A stretch of DNA of 64,000 bases, taken from an uncultured Erythrobacter sp. GTDB lineage: Bacteria > Pseudomonadota > Alphaproteobacteria > Sphingomonadales > Sphingomonadaceae. The position numbers were made by a program, and so were the translations under genes. This document shows positions 47,845 to 57,099 of the stretch, piece by piece. Where the stretch lies: assembly GCA_947488755.1 (NCBI GenBank), contig CANLAD010000001.1:1564247-1628246 (forward strand), given 5' to 3'. The first letter of the stretch is position 1; each line of letters starts with the position of its first letter. The notes beneath the pieces were generated by a model. The model searched no databases. It saw only the letters and a program-made list of their open reading frames with translations, and was not told where the DNA came from.

Positions 47845-49490
47845 GTACCAAGATGATTCGAACCATGCTTGCCACAGGCGCGGCGCTGCTCGCCTGTCCG
47901 GCCGCCGCCGACACGCTGATCCACAATGTCGACGGCGTGACCATCGACGAAGCGGGCGACGTAAAGCGCTTCACCGCGCTGGTGTTCGACGATGATGGGC
48001 GCATCACGGACGTGCTGGAGCGCGGCGAAGACCGACCCGAAGGCCTCGATTACGCGATCGATGGCGAGGGGCAAGTGATGCTGCCCGGCATGATCGATGC
48101 GCATGTGCATGTGATGGACATCGGTTTCGCCGCGCTGACGCTCGACCTGTCGGACACGACCAGCCTTGAAGACGCGCTGGCGAAGATCGCGGAGTTTGCC
48201 GAAGACAATCCGGGGCGGCCATGGATTCTCGGGCGCGGCTGGAATCAGGAGAAATGGGGCCTCGGTCGCTTTCCCACCGCGGCCGAACTGGATGCGGTGG
48301 TGGCCGACCGCCCGGTGTGGCTTGAACGCGCGGACAATCACGCGAATTGGGGCAATACTCTCGCGATTGCACAGGCGGGCGTCACTGCCGACACGCTGGA
48401 CCCGCCGGGCGGGCGCATCGTGCGCGATGCCGCCGGCAATCCAAGCGGAGTGTTCATCGACAACGCGATCCCGCTGGTGGGCGACAGCGTCCCTCCCCCG
48501 CGCCCCGAAGATCGCGACGCCGCCTTTGCCAAGGCGCAGGAGCGACTGATCGCCAACGGCGTCACCGCGGTCGCCGACATGGGCACGACAATGGCGGACT
48601 GGCACACGTTTCGCCGCGCAGGGGATGCAGGTTCGCTGCGAGTGCGGATCATGTCCTACGCCGCCTCGCTTGATGAGATGGAACTGATCGCGGGACCAGC
48701 GCCCACACCGTGGCTTTATGACGATCGCCTGCGGCTTAACGGGATCAAACTCTACCTCGACGGTGCGCTGGGTTCACGCGGCGCGACCTTGCAGGAGCCC
48801 TACGAGGACGCCCCTGACACCAGGGGCCTTGCGCTGATGACGCCATCGCAATTGCGCAACAGGATGAGCCGCGCCGCGCTCGACAATTTCCAGACCGCGA
48901 TCCATGCGATCGGTGATGCGGCCAACGCCGATGTGCTACGCGCCATCGAGGAATTGTCGGACAGTTATGAAGGCGACCGGCGCTGGCGGATCGAACACGC
49001 GCAGATCGTCGATGTTGCCGATCTGGAGCGATTCGGTCAGCACGGCATCATCGCTTCGATGCAGCCTTTGCATCAAACGTCCGACCGCGAAATGGCCGAA
49101 GCGCGCCTCGGCGAAGATCGACTTGGCGGAGCCTATGCCTGGCGCAGCATCCTCGAGGCAGGGGGGCGGCTCGCATTCGGATCGGACGCTCCGGTCGAGC
49201 CTGCGGACGCCTTTGCCGGGATCGCGGTCGCAATCAGCCGGACCGATGCGAACGGTGAGCCTTTCGGTGGATGGCGCGCGCAGGAGGCAGTGAACCGCGA
49301 GCAGGCGCTCGACGCCTTCACCGCCGCTGCCGCCTATGCTGGCTTTGCGGATGGGCGATTCGGTCGGCTGGTGCCGGGCGAGCGCGCGGATTTTCTGCTC
49401 GTCGATCGCGATCCGTTGCTTGCCTCACCCGCCGACATCCGCGAGACCGAGATCAGACAGGTCTGGATAGGCGGTCAGCGGGTGCGATGA
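47841..49490 (+). CDS. Secreted metal-dependent amidohydrolase (YtcJ-like)
   Basis: A signal peptide (MLATGAALLACPAAA) precedes an amidohydrolase TIM-barrel. The metal-binding LPGMIDAHVHVMD motif is near residue 85, AIHAIGDAAN and RIEHAQIVD give further metal-site histidines, and FGSDAPVEPA holds the catalytic aspartate. GERADFLLVDRDPL near the end is the composite beta-domain typical of YtcJ-like proteins. Length is 549 residues. Substrates of this group are mostly unknown. Co-transcribed with the preceding dehydrogenase. Confidence 0.87.
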   Translation: MSTKMIRTMLATGAALLACPAAADTLIHNVDGVTIDEAGDVKRFTALVFDDDGRITDVLERGEDRPEGLDYAIDGEGQVMLPGMIDAHVHVMDIGFAALTLDLSDTTSLEDALAKIAEFAEDNPGRPWILGRGWNQEKWGLGRFPTAAELDAVVADRPVWLERADNHANWGNTLAIAQAGVTADTLDPPGGRIVRDAAGNPSGVFIDNAIPLVGDSVPPPRPEDRDAAFAKAQERLIANGVTAVADMGTTMADWHTFRRAGDAGSLRVRIMSYAASLDEMELIAGPAPTPWLYDDRLRLNGIKLYLDGALGSRGATLQEPYEDAPDTRGLALMTPSQLRNRMSRAALDNFQTAIHAIGDAANADVLRAIEELSDSYEGDRRWRIEHAQIVDVADLERFGQHGIIASMQPLHQTSDREMAEARLGEDRLGGAYAWRSILEAGGRLAFGSDAPVEPADAFAGIAVAISRTDANGEPFGGWRAQEAVNREQALDAFTAAAAYAGFADGRFGRLVPGERADFLLVDRDPLLASPADIRETEIRQVWIGGQRVR

Positions 49491-49782
49491 TGAGGTCGTG
49501 CGAGCATGGGGCGCCGCCGACAATGGAAAAGCCGGGGTGGTTCTTTAGGCCGGTGTTTACGATAGTCAGCTATCCCGGCCAATGGCTTGATTGCGCGCCA
49601 ACCAAGCGCTTTTAGAATATTGCGTTGCAATTTGGAAACGGTTCGCGGTGAATATTGACAAACCGACCGGGAAATGCGTCCATTTGGGACCAATCGCCTG
49701 GCTTAGGGGTTGTAACTCTTGCAAAACCCGCATAGTCCTGACGCCGTAAATCGGGTTGAAAGATCTCACAGGAGACACGTAA
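49491..49782. other. Intergenic region before the small acidic protein
   Basis: 292 bases with no convincing gene. It is more AT-rich in its second half and must carry the promoter of the gene at 49783, whose AGGAG ribosome site lies at its end. No sigma-70 boxes could be assigned with confidence. Confidence 0.5.
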
Positions 49783-50013
49783 ATGACTTTCCGGAATATC
49801 GCTTTGGCGACGGCGGCCCTTTCGCTTGCGGCATCGCCCGCTATCGCTGAAGCCGCTTTTGACCGCTCGGTCGCTCCCATTGATGGCGAAAACGCGCTGG
49901 GCGGCGACAATGACGGCTCCGGCATCCTGATCGGTCTGCTTGCTGCGGCGGCCGTGGTCGGCGGAATTATCATCCTTGCCGATGATGACGAGAATGATGC
50001 GGTCAGCCCGTAA
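49783..50013 (+). CDS. Small secreted/membrane protein with acidic tail, unknown function
   Basis: A 76-residue product with an AGGAG ribosome site. An N-terminal signal peptide (NIALATAALSLAASPAIAEA) is followed by a short polar stretch, a hydrophobic helix (GILIGLLAAAAVVGGIIILA) and an acidic tail (DDDENDAVSP). After cleavage it would be a roughly 55-residue single-span protein. The dedicated terminator right after it suggests a monocistronic, possibly abundant transcript. Similar small proteins occur in Erythrobacteraceae, but no function is known to me. Confidence 0.72.
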   Translation: MTFRNIALATAALSLAASPAIAEAAFDRSVAPIDGENALGGDNDGSGILIGLLAAAAVVGGIIILADDDENDAVSP

Positions 50014-50036
50014 GCCTGCTCAGGTTCGATATGTGA

Positions 50037-50064
50037 AAGAGGCCCCGGTTTCGGGGCCTCTTTT
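50037..50064 (+). terminator. Intrinsic terminator after the small acidic protein
   Basis: GAGGCCCC and GGGGCCTC form a perfect 8-bp stem with a GGTTTC loop followed by TTTTCGTTT. The A-run before the stem makes it usable on the minus strand too, so it may also end the tatC-side transcripts. Confidence 0.88.
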
Positions 50065-50159
50065 CGTTTGAGGTTCCGGCTCAACAAGAGTCTCTATCGC
50101 TTGAACTCGTCGCGTTTGGTCTTTGGCAGCGCGCGGACCTGCACAAGATAATGAGCGCT

Positions 50160-50993
50160 TCAGTCCGTTTCGACCACCGCTTCGCCTGCCTCTCCTTCAC
50201 CAGATTCGGCATCTGATGCCGTCGCGGTCTTCTTTCGCGCCATCGCGCGGTCTTGTAACCGCATGAGCAGCAGCGATCCTTCGAACAGGAACAGCAGCGG
50301 CACGGCCAGGATCACCTGACTGCCGGGATCTGGCGGGGTCACGATTGCGGCGAGCGCAACAACACCTACGATCACGTAACGGCGCGCCCCGGCAAGCTGT
50401 TCGCGGCTGACGATACCTGCGCGGTGCAGCAGCATCAGCAGCACGGGGAGCAGAAATGTCATCCCGAATGCGAGGATGAATTGCATGACCAGGCTCAGAT
50501 AATCGCCCGCGCTTGGTAGGGCCTGCACCTCCATGCCCCCCGCCTGTCCTCCGAAGCCGAGGAAAAACCGGAATGCGGTCGGCATCACGACATAATAGGC
50601 GAGCGCCGCGCCGCCCAGAAACAGCACTGGTGTTGCGATCAGGAATGGCAGGAACGCCTTCTTCTCCTGCGCATACAGGCCGGGCGCGACGAAGGCCCAA
50701 AGCTGGTTCGCGATCACCGGAAAGCTGACGACGAAGCCTGCGAACAGCGCGACTTTCAGCTCGACGAAGAAAATCTCCGGCAGCTTGGTGAAGATCAACT
50801 GCCCCTCACCCTCGGGAAAGGCTTCACGCAGAGGTTGAACCAGAAAGCCGAGGATCGGGTCGGCGAAGGCGAAACATACCGCGAAGCCGATCACCAGCGC
50901 GATGACCGAACGCACAAGCCGTGCGCGCAGTTCGACCAGATGATCGAGCAGCGGAGCGCGGGTTTCGTCGATATCCTTGATGTTGAATGCCAT
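50160..50993 (-). CDS. tatC: Sec-independent protein translocase TatC
   Basis: Six-span membrane receptor for twin-arginine signal peptides. The cytoplasmic N-terminus carries the conserved LLDHLVELRARL motif with its essential glutamate. The FTKLPEIFFVELKVALFAGF segment and late AAIVTPPDPGSQ loop are typical. The 277-residue length includes an acidic C-terminal tail. The ATG at 50993 is used; the upstream frame overlaps tatB. Last gene of the argS-tatC block. Confidence 0.96.
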   Translation of the reverse strand: MAFNIKDIDETRAPLLDHLVELRARLVRSVIALVIGFAVCFAFADPILGFLVQPLREAFPEGEGQLIFTKLPEIFFVELKVALFAGFVVSFPVIANQLWAFVAPGLYAQEKKAFLPFLIATPVLFLGGAALAYYVVMPTAFRFFLGFGGQAGGMEVQALPSAGDYLSLVMQFILAFGMTFLLPVLLMLLHRAGIVSREQLAGARRYVIVGVVALAAIVTPPDPGSQVILAVPLLFLFEGSLLLMRLQDRAMARKKTATASDAESGEGEAGEAVVETD

Positions 50994-51003
50994 GTCGCGC
51001 CGC

Positions 51004-51423
51004 CTAGCTCTTCGGCTCGGCGGGCGGCGGATCGTCAGCGTCTGGCGAGGACGACGCGGGGAGCGATACGGGCGGCGAAACAGGCTTTTGCGCGTCAGCC
51101 GATTTCGGCGCAGGAGGCGCATCGGCTCCGGAAGCGATCGGCGGCGGTCCGGTCATGACCGGTTCGCCAGCATCGGCCTCGCTCGCAGCCGCCGACTTCT
51201 TCATGATCGCCTCGTTCTGCGCCTTCCATTTCGCTTCCATGTCCTCCAGCTCGGCTTCGCGCACCATCGCATCGATCCCCGTGCGGAAATGTGCGGAGAC
51301 GCGGCGGACCTTGCCGATCCAGCGCCCGGCGGTGCGCATGGCGAGCGGCATGTCCTTCGGCCCGATCACGATGACCGCGACGACGATGATGACCAGAAGC
51401 TCTGCAGCGCCGATATCGAACAT
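51004..51423 (-). CDS. tatB: Sec-independent protein translocase TatB
   Basis: N-terminal single membrane helix (MFDIGAAELLVIIVVAVIVI), then the GPKDMPLAMRTAGRW hinge and amphipathic helix characteristic of TatB. A Pro/Ala/Ser-rich disordered tail follows. It forms the substrate-binding complex with TatC. 139 residues. It lies 10 bases before tatC and 61 bases after tatA. Confidence 0.92.
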   Translation of the reverse strand: MFDIGAAELLVIIVVAVIVIGPKDMPLAMRTAGRWIGKVRRVSAHFRTGIDAMVREAELEDMEAKWKAQNEAIMKKSAAASEADAGEPVMTGPPPIASGADAPPAPKSADAQKPVSPPVSLPASSSPDADDPPPAEPKS

Positions 51424-51484
51424 GGTTCAACTGGGCCTTTCGCGCCCGCGATCTTAAAGGCGCATTGCGACTGCGCCGTGCCGT

Positions 51485-51748
51485 TCAGCCTGCCTTGCGG
51501 CCGGGCGTTTCGGCAGACGTTTCAGCGGCCTTGGCTTCGACCGGTTCGCCGGTTTCACCCGCGGGTGGCTCGATCCGGGCTTTAGCAGTTGGGGCCGCAG
51601 AAGAGGCTTCCTCCTCGCTCATGCCCTTCTTGAAGCTCGAAATGCCCTTACCGAAGTCGCCCATCATTTCGGAAATGCGGCCACGACCGAATAGCACCAG
51701 GACAACAAGTGCCACAATCAGGATTTGCCAGATACCGATACCGCCCAT
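51485..51748 (-). CDS. tatA: Sec-independent protein translocase TatA
   Basis: Pore-forming Tat subunit. The N-terminal helix GIWQILIVALVVLVLFGRGR, then an amphipathic ISEMMGDFGKGISSFKKGM and a polar acidic tail match the TatA layout. 87 residues from the ATG at 51748; an ATG two codons earlier is the alternative. First of the three tat genes, 102 bases after scpB. Confidence 0.93.
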   Translation of the reverse strand: MGGIGIWQILIVALVVLVLFGRGRISEMMGDFGKGISSFKKGMSEEEASSAAPTAKARIEPPAGETGEPVEAKAAETSAETPGRKAG

Positions 51749-51850
51749 GACCATTCTCTCTCGATTGCCCCGCTCGTGGGGGTGTGTGTCGTTCCGCACA
51801 ATATAGGGGCTAAGGCCGCTTTGCGCCAGTCGGGTGAATGACTATCTCAT

Positions 51851-52480
51851 TCAGTCGCCGACAGACGCTTCTTCGGCAGATGGCGACTCTTCGGCATCTT
51901 CGGGCGCGTCGTCCGTCATTGTCTGCTCGAACGCATCATCGACAGGGTCGAGCAGTCCTGATGCACGCAATTCGTCGATCCCCGGTAAATCGCGGCGCGA
52001 TGACAGGCCGAAATGATCGAGAAATTCAGGCGTTGTCGCATATATTACCGGGCGGCCGGGCACTTCGCGCCGCCCCGCAAGCCTGATCCAGCCTGCTTCC
52101 ATCAACACGTCGAGCGTGCCCGCGCTGGTCTGCACGCCGCGAATCGATTCGATATCGGCGCGGCTGACGGGCTCATGATAGGCGATGATCGCCAGCACTT
52201 CGGTCGCGGCGCGGCTCAATCGCCGCACCTGCTCGCGCTCGCGCCTGAGCAGATGCGCGAGGTCCGGCGCGGTCTCGAAATGCCAGCGGCCTCCGCGCTC
52301 AACCAGATGAATGCCGCGATCCGCGTAATGCACCTTCAGGACTCGCAGTGCCTCTCGCAGCGCGCCCTTGTCCGCATCGCCCAGATGCCCGGCGAGCGCG
52401 TCCAGCGTCAGCGGCGCTTCGGCGGCGAACAGAGTTGCTTCGAGCCCGCGCGCAAGGTCGTCACGTTCAAGCTCGCTCAT
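51851..52480 (-). CDS. scpB: Segregation and condensation protein ScpB
   Basis: Winged-helix subunit of the SMC-ScpAB condensin complex. The N-terminal LEATLFAAEAPLTLDALAGHL and the central LSRAATEVLAIIAYHEPVSR and ADIESIRGVQTSAGTLDVL segments are conserved. 209 residues with an acidic disordered C-terminus. The ATG overlaps the scpA stop (ATGA), matching the shared complex. Confidence 0.93.
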   Translation of the reverse strand: MSELERDDLARGLEATLFAAEAPLTLDALAGHLGDADKGALREALRVLKVHYADRGIHLVERGGRWHFETAPDLAHLLRREREQVRRLSRAATEVLAIIAYHEPVSRADIESIRGVQTSAGTLDVLMEAGWIRLAGRREVPGRPVIYATTPEFLDHFGLSSRRDLPGIDELRASGLLDPVDDAFEQTMTDDAPEDAEESPSAEEASVGD

Positions 52481-53289
52481 GCTCGCTCGGCTTCTTTCAG
52501 GCGGCGAATCCTTAAAGGTGCGAAGGCGCCTTCCTGCGCAATCTCCGCGCGCCCCAAACGCGCCAGCTCCAACGCGGCGACGAAGCTGGAGGCAAGCGCC
52601 GACTTTCTCAGTTCCGGCTCCGCATGACGCGGGAGAAAATCGCGCAGCTCCATCCAGTCCAGCGTCACACCCAGCATCGCCGACACCCGGTCAAGCGCGC
52701 TTTCCAGCGTCATCACCGGGCGATCCGCGACGTGATAGATGCGCGGCGCGGTGCGCGCCTTCACCTGGCCATAGGCGTGGATCAACGCGTAGGTGTCGCA
52801 GGTCCACACGCGCTTGCGATCGGTCCGCAGCCCCTCGGGCGCGCCGCGCACGAAGATGTCGCGCCCGATCCGGTCGCGCGCCATCAGGCGGGCCGCCGCC
52901 TCACGCATTGCGCCAAGCCGCTGGAGCCGCAATTGCAGCCGCAGCGCCAATTCCTCTGGGCTTGGATCTTCCTGCTCGTCACGCGGCAATAGCAGCGCGG
53001 ATTTGAGATAGGCGAGCCACGCCGCCATCACGAGGTAGTCCGCAGCCAGCTCCAGCTTCATCCCCTGCGCGCGCTCGATGTGCGACAGGTATTGGTCAAC
53101 CAGTTCGAGGATTGAAATCTGGCGCAGATCGACCTTCTGGCGCCGCGCGAGGTCGAGTAGCAGGTCGAGCGGGCCTTCCCAGCCATCAAGCTCGAGATAG
53201 AGCGCCTTTTCGGAGCGCGCATCGTCATTCGCCCGAGCCGGGTCCGACCCGCCCGCCAGCATGAAGCCGCCTTGACCGTCTTCGTTCAA
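52477..53289 (-). CDS. scpA: Segregation and condensation protein ScpA
   Basis: Kleisin subunit that bridges the SMC heads. The N-terminal WEGPLDLLLDLARRQKVDL and ISILELVDQYLSHI motifs are diagnostic, and the MAAWLAYLKSALLLPR helix follows. 270 residues. The start is a TTG at 53289 that overlaps the nagZ stop as TTGA; the ATG near 53262 is an alternative that would lose no conserved sequence. Confidence 0.92.
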   Translation of the reverse strand: MNEDGQGGFMLAGGSDPARANDDARSEKALYLELDGWEGPLDLLLDLARRQKVDLRQISILELVDQYLSHIERAQGMKLELAADYLVMAAWLAYLKSALLLPRDEQEDPSPEELALRLQLRLQRLGAMREAAARLMARDRIGRDIFVRGAPEGLRTDRKRVWTCDTYALIHAYGQVKARTAPRIYHVADRPVMTLESALDRVSAMLGVTLDWMELRDFLPRHAEPELRKSALASSFVAALELARLGRAEIAQEGAFAPLRIRRLKEAERA

Positions 53290-54308
53290 GCGGCATCCTT
53301 CCGCAGCGCCAGCAACGCATCGCGCTGGGCGAGAAGCTCGGTGCGCTCACCACTTCGCTCATCATCGATGCGCGTCAGCTCAAGCGCGCGATCGAGCCGC
53401 GCCGTCGTTTCCGGAGACATTGCGGGCAGAACGTCGCAGATGCCCTGCATATCGTCCATCTTGGCCCAGCAATTGAGCACGATGTCGCAGCCGGCGGCGT
53501 GGGCCTTGCGCGCCCGCTCTGGGATCGAGCCGTTCAGCGCCTCCATATCGATATCGTCGGTCAGCAACAGGCCATCGAACCCGATCGCTTCGCGGATGAT
53601 TTCGCGCACTATCACTGGTGAAAGGGTCGCGGGGTTGTCGCCGTCCCACACCGGAAACAGCAAATGCCCCGTCATCCCCATCCGCGCCTTCGACAGCTTC
53701 TGAAACGGGGCGAGATCGTTGGCCAGCTCCTCGGCGCTTTCGTGGACGGTAGGCATTTCCTTGTGCGTGTCGACCGTGGTGCGCCCGTGGCCGGGCATGT
53801 GCTTGATACAGCCGCACACGCCGCCCGCTTCCAGCCCATCGAGGATCGCGCGTCCGAGCGCGGCGATCTGCATCGGCTCGGTGCCGAGCGCGCGGTCACC
53901 GATGACATCGTGCGCGCCCTCCTGCCTAAGGTCGAGCGAGGGGTGGTAGGTAACGGTGATGCCCATTGCGGACAATTCGAGCGCCATCGCCTCGGCATTG
54001 AGGCGAGCGGCCTGGATCGCGCTGGCGGGGGCGAGTTGATACAGGTCTGCAAACGCCTGACCTGCCGGATATTCGGACCAATGCGGTGGACGCATCCGGG
54101 CAACCCGGCCACCCTCCTGATCCATCGAGATGAGCAGGCGTTCGCGCCCATGCAGATCGCGCAGTTCGTCGGTCAGCCGTCGCAATTGCTCTGGGTCGAG
54201 GCAATTGCGACCAAACAGAATGTAGCCCGCCGGATCGGCATCGCGGAAAAAAGCGCGCTCATCCGGGGTGAGCTCAGGGCCGGAGCAGCCGAAAATTGCA
54301 GGTAACAT
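53286..54308 (-). CDS. nagZ: Beta-N-acetylhexosaminidase NagZ (GH3)
   Basis: Cytoplasmic enzyme that removes GlcNAc from GlcNAc-anhydroMurNAc muropeptides during wall recycling. The GH3 NagZ loop CIKHMPGHGRTTVDTHKEMP with the catalytic His and Asp is present, as is the nucleophile aspartate segment LLTDDIDMEAL. The SMDQEGGRVARM signature is near residue 62. 340 residues. In organisms with inducible AmpC this activity controls beta-lactamase; no ampR or ampC is in the window. Confidence 0.95.
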   Translation of the reverse strand: MLPAIFGCSGPELTPDERAFFRDADPAGYILFGRNCLDPEQLRRLTDELRDLHGRERLLISMDQEGGRVARMRPPHWSEYPAGQAFADLYQLAPASAIQAARLNAEAMALELSAMGITVTYHPSLDLRQEGAHDVIGDRALGTEPMQIAALGRAILDGLEAGGVCGCIKHMPGHGRTTVDTHKEMPTVHESAEELANDLAPFQKLSKARMGMTGHLLFPVWDGDNPATLSPVIVREIIREAIGFDGLLLTDDIDMEALNGSIPERARKAHAAGCDIVLNCWAKMDDMQGICDVLPAMSPETTARLDRALELTRIDDERSGERTELLAQRDALLALRKDAA

Positions 54309-54412
54309 ATCCCAAACCTTGCAGCGCGGCGGCGATGAGGCAAGACGCGACGCGGTGGGGAGCGCGAATTAGCAGGGGAAAGCGCGCCGCCGGGTGCGCC
54401 GACGCAAACCGA

Positions 54413-55117
54413 CTAGGACTTGACCTGGCAGTCCAAACCGTCGGCTTTCAACGCCTCGCACAGCGCATTGCCAGCAGCCCGGTCACTGGCGATTGCCTGC
54501 AAGCGATAGACCGTGCCGATATCGACTACCCCGCGCACGATGCGATAATCCACGCCTTTCAAAACGTCGGTGCGCGCTCGCAATTCGCGCCAGCCACGCT
54601 GCGCCCGCTCGCGCGAGCGATACGCGGCAAGCTGCACGCCGACGCCTGATGTTGCTGTCGGTTCGGGTGCTGGAGCAGGCTCGCTGACGGCGGGTTCGTC
54701 AGTTTCCGAGGCCGATGCGTAGGCCCGTTCGGCGGGCGGATCGTCGGCAACGGCCAGCCTGCTTTCGCGCGTGCCGCCCTCGCCCACAACCGGTGCGACA
54801 TTGCCGGTCCCGGCGAATTCCTTGCCGCCGGGGTCTTCGGGACGCTCCTTGATCGGGCCTTCCGGTGCCGCGATCACGCTGCCATCGGGCTCCGGTCCGC
54901 CGCTGCCGCCACTGTTCGAGATATACCAGACACCGCCGACCACCGCGACGAGGATCGCGGCGAGGATGAAGCCGAAGCCAACGATCTGCGTCGTGTCGAC
55001 GCTGCTCCCATCACGCTCGTCTTCATCGGATTCGAGCCAGGGAAGGCTTTCATCATCCGCCAGGTCGAGCTGTGCGCTCGCGTCACCCGAAGGCTCACCG
55101 TCTCGGCTCTCGCTCAT
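54413..55117 (-). CDS. SPOR-domain membrane protein
   Basis: Bitopic protein of 234 residues. An acidic cytoplasmic part, one transmembrane helix (IVGFGFILAAILVAVVGGVW) near residue 55, and a Pro/Glu/Ala-rich spacer lead to a C-terminal SPOR domain (VQLAAYRSRERAQRGWRELRA to the end). SPOR domains bind denuded glycan at the septum, so it probably localises to the division site like FtsN or DedD. It lies between argS and nagZ on the same strand. Which SPOR protein it equals is not decidable here. Confidence 0.85.
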   Translation of the reverse strand: MSESRDGEPSGDASAQLDLADDESLPWLESDEDERDGSSVDTTQIVGFGFILAAILVAVVGGVWYISNSGGSGGPEPDGSVIAAPEGPIKERPEDPGGKEFAGTGNVAPVVGEGGTRESRLAVADDPPAERAYASASETDEPAVSEPAPAPEPTATSGVGVQLAAYRSRERAQRGWRELRARTDVLKGVDYRIVRGVVDIGTVYRLQAIASDRAAGNALCEALKADGLDCQVKS

Positions 55118-55167
55118 CTTCGCCCCATCGCCCTTCCTTGTTCCTGCCGCCCCGCACGACTCTCTTT

Positions 55168-56913
55168 TTACATACGCTCTACAGCCTCGACGCCGAGGAC
55201 ACGCAGACCTGCCCGCAGCACCTGCCCGATCGCCCGCGCCAGGAACAGGCGCGCCTGCGACACCTCGCGCTCGTGTGCCACAATGAAGCGCTTTTCGGTC
55301 CGCGTGTTGCCCAGACTGTAGAACGCGTTGAGGTCGGTTGCCAAATCATAGAGGTAAAACGCGATCCTGTGCGGCTCGCGCGCCTTGGCCGCCGCTTCGA
55401 TTTCGCGCGGGAATTGCGCGGCGCGGCGGATCAGGACGATTTCCTCCTCACCAAGCTGGTCGAGCGCGGCATCGGATGGCTCCAGCCCCTCCTCCGCGGC
55501 CTTGCGCAGGGTCGAGCAGATCCGCGCATGGGCGTATTGCACGTACCAGACGGGATTGTCCTTCGACGCCTCAACCACTTTGGCGAAGTCGAATTCCATC
55601 TGCGCTTCGGGCTTGCGGGTCAGCATGGTGAAGCGCACCACGTCCTTGCCCACTTCCTCCACCATGTCCGCGATGGTGATGAAATTGCCCGAGCGTTTGG
55701 ACATCTTCACCGGCTCGCCGTCGCGCATCAGCTGGACCATCTGGATCAGCTTGACGTCGAAGGGGACGGGCTTGCCTTTCCCCTCCGACAGCGCAGCGAC
55801 TGCGGCCTTGATCCGCTTGACCGTCCCGGCATGGTCCGCGCCCCAGATGTCTATCAGCTCGTCGGCGTTTTCCGCCTTCTGCATGTGATAGGCGAGATCG
55901 GCGCCGAAATAGGTCCAGGAGCCATCCGACTTCTTGATCGGGCGATCCTGATCATCGCCAAACTTCGTTGAACGGAACAGCGGGAGTTTGACCGGCTCCC
56001 AGTCCTCTGGCGGGGCCTTGCCCTTGGGCGGTTCGAGCACGCCGTCATAGACGAAATCGTGCTCGCGCAGCCACGCTTCGGCCGCGTCGGGCTTGCCCGC
56101 GGCATGGAGCGCGGCTTCCGAGGCGAAGGTGTCGTGCTCGATCCCAAGCAGCGCGAGATCCGATTTGATAAGGTCCATCATCCGCGCGACCCCTTCGGCG
56201 CGGAATACCGGAAGCCATTCGGCCTCGGGGGCATCCTTGAACCGGTCGCCCAGCTCGCGCGCCAGCGCTTCGCCGACGGGCACAAGATAGTCGCCGGGAT
56301 ACAGCCCTTCAGGCATCGCGCCGATATTCTCGCCGAGCGCCTCGCGATACCGCAGGTGTGCGGAGCGCGCGAGTGTATCGACCTGTCCACCCGCATCATT
56401 GATGTAGTATTCGCGCACCACATCATGCCCTGCGAATTCGAGCACATTCGCCAGCGCATCGCCCACCACCGCGCCGCGGCAATGCCCCATATGCATCGGG
56501 CCGGTCGGATTGGCGGAGACGTATTCGACGTTGACCGCGGTGCCAGAGCCGATCGTGGAGCGCCCATATTCATCGCCAAGCGCGTCGATCGTCTTCAACT
56601 CGCCCAGCCACGCCGCCGGATCGAGGCGCAGGTTGATAAAACCCGGCCCCGCGACTTCGGCGCTGGCGATATCATCTTCGGCTTCCAGCTTCGCCGCGAT
56701 CTTCTTAGCGAGGTCGCGCGGCTTGGTTTTCGCCGCCTTCGCCAGCACCATGGCGGCATTGGTCGCGAGATCGCCATGCGACGGATCGCGCGGCGGCTCC
56801 AGCGTGACGTTGGCGAAGGACGTGCCAGCGGGCAGTGCGCCCTCCGCGACGAGTTGGGAAAGGGCGCTTTCGACCTTGGCGGCGAATGCGGTGTAAAGGG
56901 TTTGGTCGCTCAT
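55168..56913 (-). CDS. argS: Arginyl-tRNA synthetase
   Basis: Class I synthetase that charges tRNA-Arg. The HIGH-type motif is in SANPTGPMHMGH, the KMSKS-like loop is KMSKRSG, and the N-terminal Add1 domain and C-terminal DALR anticodon domain (STLRKAAEEGLEPSDAALDQ onward) are present. 581 residues from the ATG at 56913; an upstream frame extension is not conserved. First gene of the argS-SPOR-nagZ-scpAB-tat block. Confidence 0.97.
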   Translation of the reverse strand: MSDQTLYTAFAAKVESALSQLVAEGALPAGTSFANVTLEPPRDPSHGDLATNAAMVLAKAAKTKPRDLAKKIAAKLEAEDDIASAEVAGPGFINLRLDPAAWLGELKTIDALGDEYGRSTIGSGTAVNVEYVSANPTGPMHMGHCRGAVVGDALANVLEFAGHDVVREYYINDAGGQVDTLARSAHLRYREALGENIGAMPEGLYPGDYLVPVGEALARELGDRFKDAPEAEWLPVFRAEGVARMMDLIKSDLALLGIEHDTFASEAALHAAGKPDAAEAWLREHDFVYDGVLEPPKGKAPPEDWEPVKLPLFRSTKFGDDQDRPIKKSDGSWTYFGADLAYHMQKAENADELIDIWGADHAGTVKRIKAAVAALSEGKGKPVPFDVKLIQMVQLMRDGEPVKMSKRSGNFITIADMVEEVGKDVVRFTMLTRKPEAQMEFDFAKVVEASKDNPVWYVQYAHARICSTLRKAAEEGLEPSDAALDQLGEEEIVLIRRAAQFPREIEAAAKAREPHRIAFYLYDLATDLNAFYSLGNTRTEKRFIVAHEREVSQARLFLARAIGQVLRAGLRVLGVEAVERM

Positions 56914-57099
56914 AGATCTTTGCGCTTTCGCGTTGGACTCGCGGTGTAGAAGAAGGAAGCGGGTTGCCGGGTCAAGCCCGTGCCGACGATCGTGAGAAGA
57001 ACGCCGCAAAGCGCCGCAAGCCCGGCTGGGCGCCCGCAGCGTCGCGACCGTCAGGTCGCATGAGCGAGGAATTCGCGCGCCGGACGGCGTGCGCAAAAA

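Noticed and set aside
49566..50087. Minus-strand frame covering the small acidic protein and its terminator
   Set aside because: It runs through the terminator and the ribosome site of the plus-strand gene, and the translation is Ser/Ala-rich with no features.
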